DNA of 64,000 nucleotides. Origin: Pseudonocardia autotrophica (GTDB lineage: Bacteria; Actinomycetota; Actinomycetes; Mycobacteriales; Pseudonocardiaceae). Where the stretch lies: positions 1 to 64,000 of the forward strand of contig NZ_JNYD01000003.1 in assembly GCF_000717175.1 (NCBI RefSeq), in the 5' to 3' direction. The notes beneath the pieces are model-generated. The model was not told the origin of the DNA and made no database searches. It saw only the letters and a program-made list of their open reading frames with translations. Position 1 is the first letter of the stretch. Every line of letters starts with the position of its first letter. Made by a program: the position numbers and the translations under genes. Below, piece by piece: positions 42,961 through 51,889 of this stretch.

Positions 42961-45627
42961 TCATCGCGGACCGCCGTGGCGCACGCTCCAGCCGGTGCGC
43001 TCGCCGTAGGCGTCGGCCGCGTACAGCGCGTCCATTGCGTCCACGTCCATCGGTCCGTCCGTGCCGTTCACCCCGTCCGTCCCCACCGTGTCGTGGGCGC
43101 CCGCCTGCACGCCCCGCACGTCGTCGACCCCCGCACCGTCGAACCCCACGCGGTCGATCCTCGCGCGGTGCCGCCCGCCGGGCATCTCGGAGGCCCCGGT
43201 GACCGCGACGAAACGCTCCGTGGGTGCGGCGTCCGGTCCGGCTGTGGGCTCCGCCACCCGGGTCGGAAGCGGCTCGGCCACCGCCGTCCGGCGCGCGGGC
43301 AGCGCCCAGCGGGACAGCGCCTCCGGGCCCGAGAGCGGGGCGAGCTCGGAGAGCCCGACGTGCGCGCCCGGGGTGCGGAAGGTCGGCAGCAGCGTGGTCT
43401 CGGCCCAGGGGTCGGCGGGCCAGGACGCCGTCTGCAGGGCGGCGAGGTCGGCGTCGAGGTCGTTCTCGAAGCAGTCCTCGTAGTCCTGGTACTCGTACCC
43501 GCCGTCGGCGTCGAGGCCGTCGAACGCGTGGCGCAGGGCGGCGGGCAGGTGCTCGTCCGCGGTGTCCGCGCCGGGGTGGTGCAGCCGGTACAGCTCGGCG
43601 TAGCCGGGGCTGCGGGTGAGCAGCTCGCGGTGCCGCCCGGAGGCGGTGATCCGCCCGTCCTCGAGGTAGACGATCTGGTCGGCGTCGGTCACCGTGAGCA
43701 GGTTGTGGCTGATCACGAGGGTGGTGCGGCCCTCCATCAGCCGGCGCAGCGGCGTGAGGACGCGCTCGGTGGCGCCGGCGTCGAGTCCCGTCGTCGGCTC
43801 GTCGAGGATCAGCACGGGCGCGTCGCGGACCATGGCCCGCGCGATCGCCAGCCGCTGCCGCTGCCCGCCGGAGAGCAGCCGGCCGCGCTGGCCGACCCGG
43901 GTGTCGTAGCCGTCGGGCAGGGCGGTGATGAACTCGTGCGCGTCGGCGGCCCGGGCGGCCTCGACGATCTCGGCCTCGCTCGCGTCGGGCCGGCCCCAGA
44001 GGATGTTGTCGCGCACCGTGCCGTCGAACACGAGCGTCTCCTGCAGCAGCGCCGCGACGTTGCGCCGGACGTCGGCCAGGGCGAGCTCGCGCAGGTCGTG
44101 GCCGTCGAGCACCACGGAACCGGCGTCCGGGTCGTAGAAGCGCAACAGGAGCTTGGTCAGCGTGGTCTTGCCGGCACCGCTGGGGCCGACCACCGCCACA
44201 GTGTGGCCGCGCGGGACGAGGATCGAGACCTGCTCCAGCGCGGGCTCGGTCGTGCCCGGGTAGGTGAAGGTGACGTCCTCGAGGCGCAGGTCGCCGCGGG
44301 CCCGCTCGATCCGCATCGGGTCGGGCCGGTCGGTGACCTGCGGCTCCTCGTCCAGCAGCTCGATGACACGCTCGGCACCGGCGGCCGCGGCGTAGATCGT
44401 GTTGCCCATCTCGCCGAAGCCGCGGACCGGGCCGAACAGCTGGCTCAGGTACCCGGTGAACACGAGCAGCCCGCCGAGGGTCAGGTTGCCGCGGGCCATC
44501 TGCCAGATGCCGACGCCGAGGACGGTCAGCACGCCGACGACCTCGAGCATCCCGACCAGCGGCCCGAACAGGGACTTGAGCCGCACCGCCACCATCTGCG
44601 CGGCGAAGGCACCCCGGCTCTCCCGGTGGAAGCGCTCGGTCTCGCTGGCCTGCCGGCCGTAGGCCTGCACGAGGGCGACGTTGCCGAGGCTCTCCTCGGC
44701 CACGGCCGCGATGGCGCCGGTGCGCCGCCGCTTCTCCCGCGACGCGGCCTTGATCCGGCGCGCGAAGAACCGGGACGCCAGGCCGAACACCGGTGCGGCC
44801 GCGATGGCGATCAACGCCAGCTGCCAGTTGAGGGAGAAGAGCAGGGTCGTGAAGACGATCACCTGGACGCCGTACGTCACGGCCATTGCGACTCCCGTCA
44901 GCACGAGTTCCTCGATCGCGCCGATGTCGCTCGACAACCGCGACATCACGTCGCCGAGTTGGCGCCGTTCGAAGAATCCGAGCGAGAGTCGCTGCAGATG
45001 AGCGAACACCCGCGTGCGCAGGACGAGGACGAATCGTTCACCGACCCACGCTGCGACGTACGAGTCGAAATAGTCGATCACCGCACCGAGGACGGAGACG
45101 GCGAGATAGGCCCCGATCACCCACGGCAGCAACGCGTAGTTCTGCGGGGTCAGCACGTCGTCGATGAGGATCATGAACAGCCACAGGCTGGCGGCGATCG
45201 TCAGCGGGCTGAGCGCGGAGAGGACGAGGCCGAGCGCGAAGCGGCCGCGGAAGCCGGCGGTGTAGGGCCAGAACCGGCGGAAGATCTGCCGCACGGTCAG
45301 GTGGGGCGCCTCGGGCAGCAGGGTGTCCGCGGTGCGGGCCGCGCGGTCGCCCGCGTGGTCGTCGGCAACGGCGTCGACACGGCCGTCGGTACCGGTGTCG
45401 AGGTCGGGCTCCGCGGCAGTATCGGCGCTGGTCACGGGAACAGCTGTGGTCGCGACGTCGGACGGCGCGACGTCGACGGCGGGGAACGGCTCGGGCGTCG
45501 GCTCCGGCCCGGGAGCGGGCTCCGGGGCCTCGGCGACCTCGGCGACCTCGCTGACCTCGGTGACGGGCCGGGTCGCGCGGCCGGAACCGCGCCTCGTCGC
45601 GCGGTGACGGGCGGTGGGGGACGGCAT
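42961..45627 (-). CDS. ABC exporter (fused membrane and ATPase domains) with long N- and C-terminal extensions
   Basis: An 888-residue half-transporter. Residues 1-105 are a Pro/Glu/Val-rich, probably disordered extension; then a six-helix membrane domain ([20 protein letters not shown] onward) and an ATPase with Walker [10 protein letters not shown], signature LSGGQRQR and Walker [10 protein letters not shown]. The last 240 residues are acidic and low-complexity ([18 protein letters not shown]), not part of standard exporters. ATG 45627 is chosen because GGAGG lies 9 nt upstream. Downstream of a tiny cationic peptide gene and a hairpin, and followed by the kinase. Likely a peptide or lipid exporter. 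Confidence 0.88.
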   Translation of the reverse strand: MPSPTARHRATRRGSGRATRPVTEVSEVAEVAEAPEPAPGPEPTPEPFPAVDVAPSDVATTAVPVTSADTAAEPDLDTGTDGRVDAVADDHAGDRAARTADTLLPEAPHLTVRQIFRRFWPYTAGFRGRFALGLVLSALSPLTIAASLWLFMILIDDVLTPQNYALLPWVIGAYLAVSVLGAVIDYFDSYVAAWVGERFVLVLRTRVFAHLQRLSLGFFERRQLGDVMSRLSSDIGAIEELVLTGVAMAVTYGVQVIVFTTLLFSLNWQLALIAIAAAPVFGLASRFFARRIKAASREKRRRTGAIAAVAEESLGNVALVQAYGRQASETERFHRESRGAFAAQMVAVRLKSLFGPLVGMLEVVGVLTVLGVGIWQMARGNLTLGGLLVFTGYLSQLFGPVRGFGEMGNTIYAAAAGAERVIELLDEEPQVTDRPDPMRIERARGDLRLEDVTFTYPGTTEPALEQVSILVPRGHTVAVVGPSGAGKTTLTKLLLRFYDPDAGSVVLDGHDLRELALADVRRNVAALLQETLVFDGTVRDNILWGRPDASEAEIVEAARAADAHEFITALPDGYDTRVGQRGRLLSGGQRQRLAIARAMVRDAPVLILDEPTTGLDAGATERVLTPLRRLMEGRTTLVISHNLLTVTDADQIVYLEDGRITASGRHRELLTRSPGYAELYRLHHPGADTADEHLPAALRHAFDGLDADGGYEYQDYEDCFENDLDADLAALQTASWPADPWAETTLLPTFRTPGAHVGLSELAPLSGPEALSRWALPARRTAVAEPLPTRVAEPTAGPDAAPTERFVAVTGASEMPGGRHRARIDRVGFDGAGVDDVRGVQAGAHDTVGTDGVNGTDGPMDVDAMDALYAADAYGERTGWSVRHGGPR

Positions 45628-45711
45628 CTTCACGTGCCTCCGGTGGTCCGGGTGAGAACGGGGGAGTGCGGGGGCCGGAACGTCGGGCGAGAAGATCGGT
45701 CGGGGAGACGA

Positions 45712-45749
45712 CGGCGGCCCCTCCCACCGCAGCGCGGGAGGGGCCGCCG
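45712..45749 (-). terminator. perfect 14-bp stem hairpin between peptide gene and exporter gene
   Basis: CGGCGGCCCCTCCC pairs perfectly with 45736-45749 around a 10-nt loop. It lies 40 bp past the peptide stop and 85 bp before the exporter start, so it would let the short peptide message be made in excess with partial read-through into the exporter. Confidence 0.8.
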
Positions 45750-45789
45750 CACGTTCATCGCTCTCAGAAGCGTTCTGGGAGCACCCGGG

Positions 45790-45921
45790 TCACTTGTGCC
45801 CGTGCTTCTTGTCCTTCTTGCCGTGCGACTTGCTCCACGACTTCTTCGAGTGTGAGCACTTGTCGTGCTTCTTCGGCTTCTTCGGGCCGCCACCGAGCGG
45901 CAGCAGAGCCAGGAAGTCCAT
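45790..45921 (-). CDS. 43-residue Lys/His-rich cationic peptide
   Basis: ATG 45921 to TGA 45790, with AAGGAG 7 nt upstream, one of the best ribosome binding sites in the window. The peptide starts with a hydrophobic stretch, MDFLALLPLGGG, and continues with a very basic part: PKKPKKHDKCSHSKKSWSK and an end KKDKKHGHK. It has one Cys, five Ser, five or more His and about 15 Lys. It could be an exported metal-binding or antimicrobial peptide, or a precursor for modification. Followed by a strong hairpin and then the exporter and kinase genes on the same strand. No known family is recognised. Confidence 0.65.
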   Translation of the reverse strand: MDFLALLPLGGGPKKPKKHDKCSHSKKSWSKSHGKKDKKHGHK

Positions 45922-46228
45922 CTGCTTCTCCTTCTCCGGGGACGCGGTCCGCTATTGCGCACCGCGTATCTCGCCTAAAGCGCGAACGGGAAAGAGGTTG
46001 CGACGTTCTCGACACGCCACTCGATCGGGCTAAACGGTCGGTGAACGTCGGGCATGCGGCGTCCGGGCGAGCACCGCCCGGTCGGGTGATGTGATCAGAC
46101 CGTGATCGATCACTGCGCGCACCGTGAGGCGCGCAGAGGTGGTGTGAAAGCCGTCACGACGAATGTCCGCGGATCGCCCGGTTCGTCCCTCGGTCACTCT
46201 CCGCGGACGGAGGGGCCGGGGTCGGACG
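45922..46228. other. intergenic region with palindromes upstream of the peptide gene
   Basis: About 300 bp. It contains GTGATCGATCAC, a perfect 12-bp palindrome (46102-46113), with further GTGATC words just before it, then the inverted repeat TGCGCGC-N8-GCGCGCA (46114-46135). The array is about 180 bp upstream of the peptide ATG and may control it. No gene seen. Confidence 0.5.
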
Positions 46229-46555
46229 TCAGGCAGCGCGGCGCTGCGCCACCGGCTCGGCGGCGGGGTCGATGACGGACTCGACCTTCTCGACCGCCTC
46301 GTCGACCACGTCGCCGACGGCGGCCGTGAGGGCGGCCGGGACGCCCTCCGCGCGGCGGGCCCGGAGCCGGCGGCGCAGCATCCGGGCGGCCACCGTGCCC
46401 GTGACGCCGACGAGGGCGAGGGCGAGGCCGGACAGCACGATCGGCAGGATGCCGGCGTCGGGGAAGACCGCCATGAGCACGAACGAGGAGAGCGGCCACC
46501 ACAGCAGGGATCGACCCGCACCGTGGCGCGTCCAGTCGTGATGCTCGGGCGCCAT
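46229..46555 (-). CDS. small membrane protein, unknown function
   Basis: A 108-residue protein. A His/Trp-containing N-terminus (APEHHDWTRHGAGR) precedes two hydrophobic segments (about residues 16-32 and 35-57), then an Arg-rich stretch (RMLRRRLRARRAEG) and an amphipathic C-terminal helix (AVGDVVDEAVEKVESVIDPA). No family recognised. It lies upstream of the peptide/exporter/kinase block on the same strand, separated by about 300 bp, so linkage is uncertain. Confidence 0.6.
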   Translation of the reverse strand: MAPEHHDWTRHGAGRSLLWWPLSSFVLMAVFPDAGILPIVLSGLALALVGVTGTVAARMLRRRLRARRAEGVPAALTAAVGDVVDEAVEKVESVIDPAAEPVAQRRAA

Positions 46556-46644
46556 GTGGATCGCTTACCCACGGCGATCGGGGATCATGCCTGCGGCCCG
46601 GGAATCCCCTGTGAGCGTGGGACCCGCCGGCCCGTCGGCGTGGT

Positions 46645-46650
46645 TAGGTT
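46645..46650 (+). promoter_or_regulatory. leaderless-type -10 box for the mycothiol isomerase-like gene
   Basis: TAGGTT followed by 6 nt and the ATG at 46657; no ribosome binding site is seen. Confidence 0.6.
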
Positions 46651-46656
46651 CCGGAC

Positions 46657-47442
46657 ATGAGCAGCGACGCCGCCCCCACCACCGCGCTCGACGTCCGGGC
46701 CGCCCTCCTCGACGAGAACGCGCGGCTGGCCGAGCTGGTGCGCACCGCCGACCACGGCACGGAGATCCCGACCTGCCCGGGCTGGACGCTGACCCAGCTG
46801 TTCCGCCACGTCGGGCGCGGCCACCGCTGGGCCGCCACGATGATCACCGAGCGGGTGACGGAGGCGCTCGATCCCCGGCAGGTCCCCGGCGGGAAGCCGC
46901 CCGCCGACCTCGACGGGACGGTGGCGTGGCTACGCGAGAGCGCCCAGGCCGTGCTCGACGCCGTCGACGCGGTCGGTCCGGACGCCCCGGCGTGGTCGTT
47001 CACCGGGCCGAAGCCCGCGGCCTGGTGGATCCGCCGCCGGCTGCACGAGGAGACGGCCCACCGCGCGGACGCGCAGCTCGCGCTGGGGCAGGACAGCGAC
47101 CTCGCGCCGGCGCTCGCCGCCGACGGGCTGTCCGAGTGGCTCGACCTCGTCGCTGCCCGGCGTGGCCGGGAGCTGCTGCCCGAGGGCGCCTCGCTGCACC
47201 TGCACGCCAAGGACGGCGACCTGGGCCCGGCGGGGGAGTGGACGGTCCGCCCCGACGGCTCCGGCGAGCGGGCCGGGATCGCCTGGGAGCACGGGCACGC
47301 GAAGGGCACCGTCGCCGTCCGCGGGCCCGCCACCGTCCTCTACCTGGCCACGCTGCGCCGGCTGCCCGCCGGCGACCCGCGGCTGGAGGTGTTCGGTGAG
47401 CCCGCCGTGTTCGACGCCTGGCTCGCCGCCACCCCCTTCTGA
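46657..47442 (+). CDS. mycothiol-dependent maleylpyruvate isomerase family protein
   Basis: A 261-residue protein. The N-terminal DinB-like four-helix domain has IPTCPGWTLTQLFRHVGRGH with the first metal-site His, and later HEETAHRADAQLA with the HxxxHR-type pair. A C-terminal SCP2-like domain follows. The family uses mycothiol as cofactor, a thiol confined to actinobacteria. The reaction is unknown; many members are only generally annotated. It ends 2 bp before the convergent MFS gene. Confidence 0.82.
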   Translation: MSSDAAPTTALDVRAALLDENARLAELVRTADHGTEIPTCPGWTLTQLFRHVGRGHRWAATMITERVTEALDPRQVPGGKPPADLDGTVAWLRESAQAVLDAVDAVGPDAPAWSFTGPKPAAWWIRRRLHEETAHRADAQLALGQDSDLAPALAADGLSEWLDLVAARRGRELLPEGASLHLHAKDGDLGPAGEWTVRPDGSGERAGIAWEHGHAKGTVAVRGPATVLYLATLRRLPAGDPRLEVFGEPAVFDAWLAATPF

Positions 47443-47444
47443 CC

Positions 47445-48890
47445 TCAGGCCGGCGCGGTTTCCGCCGCGGCCTCCGGTGTCTCCTCCGGGGCCGCGGCGC
47501 GCCGCGGGAGCAGCACGGTGAGCGCGCCGGCCAGCACGGTCGTCACCGCGACCGCGACCAGCACCACCCGGAAGCCGGCGGTCATGCCCGCACCGGCCGC
47601 GACCTGGAACCACATGGTGCCCAGCGTGGCCACGCCGACCGCGGCGCCCAGCTGCTGGACGGCGTTGAGCACGCCCGAGGCCGAGCCGACCAGCGGGCCG
47701 TCGACGCCCGCCAGCACGATGTCGAAGAAGGGGGCGAGCAGCACACCCATCCCGACGCCGCAGACGACCAGCGCCGGCGCCAGCGTCCACCCGGTGACCG
47801 GGGCGAACCCGAGCGTGGCGAGCACGCCCAGCACGCCGACGGTCATCACGGCGGCGCCCAGCTGGATCGCGCCCCGGCCGAGTCGCGGGGCGAGCACGCC
47901 CGCGCCGAGCACCGACCCGGCTGCGACCCCGAACGCCCAGGGCGCCTGGGTGAGGCCGGCCTGCAGCGGGCCGAAGCCGAGCTCGAGCTGCAGGTAGAGG
48001 CCGAGCACCAGGACCAGGCCCGTCATCCCGGCGAAGAACACCAGCCCGACGACCGTGCCGCCGGTGAACGCCCGGATGCGGAAGAGCGCCGGCTCGACCA
48101 GCGGCGGACGCCCGGTCCGCGCGCGTCGCACCTGGTGCCCCCCGAACAGGGCGAGCAGCGGGACGGCGGCGACGGGCAGTGCGACCGCCCACGCCGGCCA
48201 GCCGAGCTCCCGGCCCTGCACCAGCGGGACGACGGCCGCGGCCAGGCCGAGCCCGACCAGCAGCATCCCGCCGAGGTCGAGCGAGCGGACCCCGCCCGGC
48301 ACGTTCTCGGCCCGCGACCCGGGCAGCACCGCCCACGCCAGCGCGAGCCCCGCGAGCCCGATCGGCACGTTGACCAGGAAGACCGCGCGCCAGCCGAGCC
48401 CGGCCACGTCGCCGGCGACGAGCGCCCCGGCCACGATCGGCCCGGCCACCGCCGACAGCCCGATCGCGGGCCCGAAGGCCCCGAACGCCTTCCCCAGCTC
48501 CGCGGGCGGGAAGGCCGCCCGCACGATGCCGAAGCCCTGCGGGATCAGCACGGCCCCGCACAGCCCCTGCAGCACCCGGAAGGCGATCAGCATGCCCGGT
48601 GTCGTCGCCAGGCCGCACAACGCGGAGGTGACGACGAACCCGGCGAGACCGGCCAGGAAGACCCGCCGCCGCCCGAGCAGGTCGCCCAGCCGCGCCCCGG
48701 TGACCAGCCCGACCGCGTAGGCGAGCGTGTAGCCCGCGGCGACCCACTGGATCGTCGTGGACCCGCCGCCGAGATCGCGCTCGATCGACGGGGCCGCGAC
48801 GCCGACGATCGTCGCGTCCAGCAGGTCCATGATCTCGGCGATCAGTACGGCGGCGAGCGCGAGCCAGCGCCGGCGGTAGAGCGTCTCCAC
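47445..48890 (-). CDS. MFS drug exporter, DHA2 (14-helix) family
   Basis: A 481-residue transporter with about 14 hydrophobic segments. Hallmarks are LDATIVGVAAPSIERDLGG near the N-terminus, motif A GARLGDLLGRRRVFLAG, and motif C-like AVAGPIVAGALVAG. Such EmrB/QacA-type proteins expel amphipathic drugs using the proton gradient. GTG 48890 is the start. It is divergent from a TetR gene with three operator copies in the 80-bp gap, a classic repressor-pump unit. Confidence 0.9.
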   Translation of the reverse strand: METLYRRRWLALAAVLIAEIMDLLDATIVGVAAPSIERDLGGGSTTIQWVAAGYTLAYAVGLVTGARLGDLLGRRRVFLAGLAGFVVTSALCGLATTPGMLIAFRVLQGLCGAVLIPQGFGIVRAAFPPAELGKAFGAFGPAIGLSAVAGPIVAGALVAGDVAGLGWRAVFLVNVPIGLAGLALAWAVLPGSRAENVPGGVRSLDLGGMLLVGLGLAAAVVPLVQGRELGWPAWAVALPVAAVPLLALFGGHQVRRARTGRPPLVEPALFRIRAFTGGTVVGLVFFAGMTGLVLVLGLYLQLELGFGPLQAGLTQAPWAFGVAAGSVLGAGVLAPRLGRGAIQLGAAVMTVGVLGVLATLGFAPVTGWTLAPALVVCGVGMGVLLAPFFDIVLAGVDGPLVGSASGVLNAVQQLGAAVGVATLGTMWFQVAAGAGMTAGFRVVLVAVAVTTVLAGALTVLLPRRAAAPEETPEAAAETAPA

Positions 48891-48903
48891 GGGGCCCCCT
48901 CAG

Positions 48904-48950
48904 CGAACACTGTTCGAAACGAACGCCGTTCTACTCCCGAACAGCGTTCG
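48904..48950. promoter_or_regulatory. three palindromic operators in the MFS/TetR gap
   Basis: CGAAC-ACT-GTTCG (48904-48916), CGAAC-GCC-GTTCT (48920-48932) and CGAAC-AGC-GTTCG (48938-48950), spaced 16 and 18 bp. They precede the -10 TAGAAT (48958-48963) of the TetR gene, 7 nt before its GTG. Confidence 0.8.
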
Positions 48951-48970
48951 TGTCAAATAGAATCGGTGGC

Positions 48971-49690
48971 GTGGAGCACGACCTGCCCGAGCCGCCCTGG
49001 CGCACCCCGCGCAAGCAGCCGGTGCGGCGCTCCCTGTCGCGGGAGGCGATCGTCGAGGCCGCGATGGGGGTGCTGCGCAAGGAGGGCATCGACGGGGTGA
49101 GCATGCGCCGCGTCGCGACCGAGCTGTCGACCGGCGCGGCCTCGCTCTACGCGCACGTCGCGAACAAGGACGAGCTCGTCGAGCTGCTGTTCGACGAGGT
49201 CGCCGCCGAGATCCCGCTGCCCGAGCCGGACCCGGAGCGCTGGCGGGAGCAGCTCACGCAGCTGTGGGTCGACTCGCGGGCCGCGCTGATGCGCTACCGG
49301 GACATCGCCCGTGCCGCGCTCGGGTCGGTCCCGTTCGGACCCAACGCGCTGCGCGTCACCGAGACGACCATGCGGCTGCTGCGGCTCGGCGGCGTCCCCG
49401 AGCAGGCGGTCGCCTGGGCGGCGGACGTCGTGGGGCTGTACGTCAGCGCGAGTGCGGTCGAGGGCGCGATGCGGGCGCAGCGGGAGGAGGGGCACGGGCA
49501 GTGGGACGACCAGGCCCGGCAGATGCAGGAGTTCTTCGCCGCACTGCCGGCCGAGCGGTTCCCGACCTTCGTCTCGCTGCTGCCCCACCTGACCTCGGGC
49601 ACGGACGAGGAGCGCTTCCGGTTCGGCCTCGAGCTGCTGGTGAGCGGCCTCGCCGCGCTCGCTACAGGTCCCCGGGAAGAAGGTCCATGA
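48971..49690 (+). CDS. TetR-family repressor
   Basis: A 239-residue TetR protein. The N-terminal helix-turn-helix is LSREAIVEAAMGVLRKEG, then VSMRRVATELSTGAASLYAHVANKDELVELL. The C-terminal domain is of the TetR_C type with the usual LxRY pattern (ALMRYRDIARAALG). GTG 48971 (EHDLPEPPW) is chosen because it fits a leaderless -10 box; GTG 48950 is in frame but would overlap the third operator. It probably represses the divergent pump and itself. Its end overlaps the convergent GNAT gene by 29 bp. Confidence 0.88.
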   Translation: MEHDLPEPPWRTPRKQPVRRSLSREAIVEAAMGVLRKEGIDGVSMRRVATELSTGAASLYAHVANKDELVELLFDEVAAEIPLPEPDPERWREQLTQLWVDSRAALMRYRDIARAALGSVPFGPNALRVTETTMRLLRLGGVPEQAVAWAADVVGLYVSASAVEGAMRAQREEGHGQWDDQARQMQEFFAALPAERFPTFVSLLPHLTSGTDEERFRFGLELLVSGLAALATGPREEGP

Positions 49691-50228
49691 GCAGGCCGTC
49701 GTGCCAGGTCCCGTCGGGGCTGCGCTCGTACTCGCGCATCAGGCCGACCCGCCGGAACCCCACCCGCTCGTAGCTGCGGATCGCCCGCTCGTTCGTCGCG
49801 GCGGGGTCGATGACGATCCGGTGGTGCCCGCGCACGTCGAACAGGTGCCGGGCGAGCGTGCGCACGGCGTCGGCCCCGAGGCCCTGTCCGTGGGCGTCCG
49901 GGTGCAGCGCGACGTCGATGCCCGCGTGCCGGTAGTCGGGGTCCTCCTCCTCGTGGAACATGATCAGCCCGACGGTCTCGCGGTAGGCCTCGACCGCGTA
50001 GCAGTGCGGCCCGAGCAGCTCCCGGCGCACGCGCTCGAGGTCGTAGCCGGCCCACCACCGCTCGACCTCGGGGTGCTGCAGGATCTGCAGGAACTCGCCG
50101 ACGTGCCGCGGCTCGGTGGGCCGCAGCACCACGGTCTGCCCGGCCAGTGCGCCGGTGCCGTCCGTCTCCGGCGGCTCGTCGCCGCGCAGCGGGACCGCGC
50201 CGGGTCCCGGGTGTCCGAGCGTGCTCAT
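49662..50228 (-). CDS. GNAT N-acetyltransferase (aminoglycoside 6'-acetyltransferase-like)
   Basis: A 188-residue GNAT. The acetyl-CoA loop is HGQGLGADAVRTLARHLF; VIDPAATNERAIRSYERVGF is motif B. The N-terminal VVLRPTEPRHVGEFLQILQHPEVERWW resembles AAC(6')-Ib-type enzymes (read in parts). Drug resistance is possible but not shown; many genomic relatives acetylate other amines. ATG 50228 overlaps the upstream phoD stop by 4 bp, so it is co-expressed with the phosphatase. Confidence 0.8.
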   Translation of the reverse strand: MSTLGHPGPGAVPLRGDEPPETDGTGALAGQTVVLRPTEPRHVGEFLQILQHPEVERWWAGYDLERVRRELLGPHCYAVEAYRETVGLIMFHEEEDPDYRHAGIDVALHPDAHGQGLGADAVRTLARHLFDVRGHHRIVIDPAATNERAIRSYERVGFRRVGLMREYERSPDGTWHDGLLMDLLPGDL

Positions 50229-51880
50229 GCGTGGTCCTCCGCGCTGAGGGTGACGCGGGCCCGCTCGTCGAGCGCGGAGGCCGACCGGGGCTTCTCGAAG
50301 ATCACCTCGGCGTGCCGGCCGTCGACGAGCAGGGTCGCGATGTGGTTGCCGAACAGGGGGGAGCCGACCCGGTCCCACTGCGGCCCGGGGGCCGGGGCGC
50401 CGTGGTGGGCGGCCCAGGCCCGGGCCCACGCGGCGGCGGGCTTCGACCAGGCGAGCCGGAACGCGGCCCGGACGGCCCCCGGCACGTGGTTGTGCACCGG
50501 GGAGCAGACGACCTGGTGGACGCGTGCCGCGCTCGCGGGCACGCCGGGCAGCTCCGCCCGGGCCGTGTAGCTGTGGTGCACGTCACCGGACACTACCGTC
50601 ACGGTCGCGGGCGGCCGCGGGCCCGCCCCGCGGGCGGCCCGCCCGACCACCTCGCCCAGCCGGTCGAACGACGCCCGGAACGCCGGCCAGTGCTCCATGT
50701 CCGCCGCCTGCCGGACGGCCTCGCCGATCCGGCCGCGCAACCCCGGGCGGGCCGCGGCGATCTCGTTGACCGTCTCGAGGTCGCCCAACGCCGGCGCGAG
50801 CAGCCAGGGCACGGACGTGCCGAGCAGCAGGTGGTCCACGTCCTCCCCGTCGGTGGTCGGGGCCGTCGCCTGCTCCTCCACCCAGGAGAACTCGCGCTCG
50901 CCGAGCATAAGGTGCTCGTCGCCGTCGAGGATCCGAGCGTTGCGCGAGTCGATCATCACCAGCCGGCTGCGGCCCATGTCCCAGCGAAAGCTGAAGCGCA
51001 GGCCCTTGCTGCCGTCGACCTCGGCGTCGGCGCGGTCGGCGAGGTCCACCAGCAGCGGCCAGACGTCGCCCTCCGCGGCCTGCACCTTCGTCCAGTCCGG
51101 GTCGGCGGCCAGCTCCTCGGGGGAGAGGTTGCCGAGGTGCTGGTAGACCCAGTACGAGGCCAGCGCGGAGCGGATGCGCTCGCGCCACCACGGCGTGCGC
51201 GCCATCTCCGCGCGCCAGGTCGCCGAGGTGTTCCAGTCGTCCCGCACGTCGTGGTCGTCGAAGATCATCGCCGTCGGCACGGTGGACATCACCCAGCGGA
51301 TCTCCGGGTCGATCCAGGAGTCCCGGTAGAGGCCGACGTACTCGTCGAAGCCCACGATCTCGTCGTCCGGCCAGTCGGGGTGCCGGTCCCGGCGGCCGGC
51401 GATCCGGCGGCGGGTCTGCGGGGTGAGCTCGTCGGCGTAGACCTGGTCGCCGAGCAGCAGCAGTGCCGACGGCCACTCCTCGGCGGGGCGGCCGGCCATC
51501 CGGGCGGAGTAGGCGTCGAGGGCGTCGAGGCCGAAGAGCGCGGCCAGCTTCCGGTCCGAGAGCTTGACGTACCGGCAGGAACCGAACACGATCCGCGCCC
51601 GCCCGGCGGTGCGCGGCCCGCGCGTGGGGATCACGCTCGGCGGGAACGGGCTGTGCGGCAGTGGCCAGGCGCGCTCGCCGTCGACGTGCACCTCGTACGG
51701 GATCCGCGCGTCGGGCTCCAGCCCGGTCACCACGACGAGCGCGAAGTGGTGCCCCGCGACCTCGAACGTCCGCGCGCTGCTGCCCAGGACCTCGACCGTG
51801 GCCGGGCGTGCCGTCTGCACCCACACGACGGCCGTGGTCTCACCGACGTGGCGCAGGACGGGGCCGAGGAGGAGGGTCAC
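50225..51880 (-). CDS. PhoD-like phosphatase/phosphodiesterase
   Basis: A 551-residue metallophosphatase. The metal-site motifs are LLLGDQVYAD, FDDHDVRDDW and VSGDVHHSYTA. The N-terminal 90 residues form the fibronectin-like module of PhoD proteins. There is no Tat signal, unlike secreted PhoD, so it is probably cytoplasmic. GTG 51880 is the start; the gene lies 9 bp past the ROK kinase gene on the same strand. Substrate: a phosphomonoester or diester, unknown. Confidence 0.85.
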   Translation of the reverse strand: MTLLLGPVLRHVGETTAVVWVQTARPATVEVLGSSARTFEVAGHHFALVVVTGLEPDARIPYEVHVDGERAWPLPHSPFPPSVIPTRGPRTAGRARIVFGSCRYVKLSDRKLAALFGLDALDAYSARMAGRPAEEWPSALLLLGDQVYADELTPQTRRRIAGRRDRHPDWPDDEIVGFDEYVGLYRDSWIDPEIRWVMSTVPTAMIFDDHDVRDDWNTSATWRAEMARTPWWRERIRSALASYWVYQHLGNLSPEELAADPDWTKVQAAEGDVWPLLVDLADRADAEVDGSKGLRFSFRWDMGRSRLVMIDSRNARILDGDEHLMLGEREFSWVEEQATAPTTDGEDVDHLLLGTSVPWLLAPALGDLETVNEIAAARPGLRGRIGEAVRQAADMEHWPAFRASFDRLGEVVGRAARGAGPRPPATVTVVSGDVHHSYTARAELPGVPASAARVHQVVCSPVHNHVPGAVRAAFRLAWSKPAAAWARAWAAHHGAPAPGPQWDRVGSPLFGNHIATLLVDGRHAEVIFEKPRSASALDERARVTLSAEDHA

Positions 51881-51889
51881 GCCGTCACG

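Noticed and set aside
45764..46015. 83-codon minus-strand frame overlapping the cationic peptide gene
   Set aside because: It is in another frame, has no ribosome site and no recognisable sequence; the 43-codon frame has the strong AAGGAG site.
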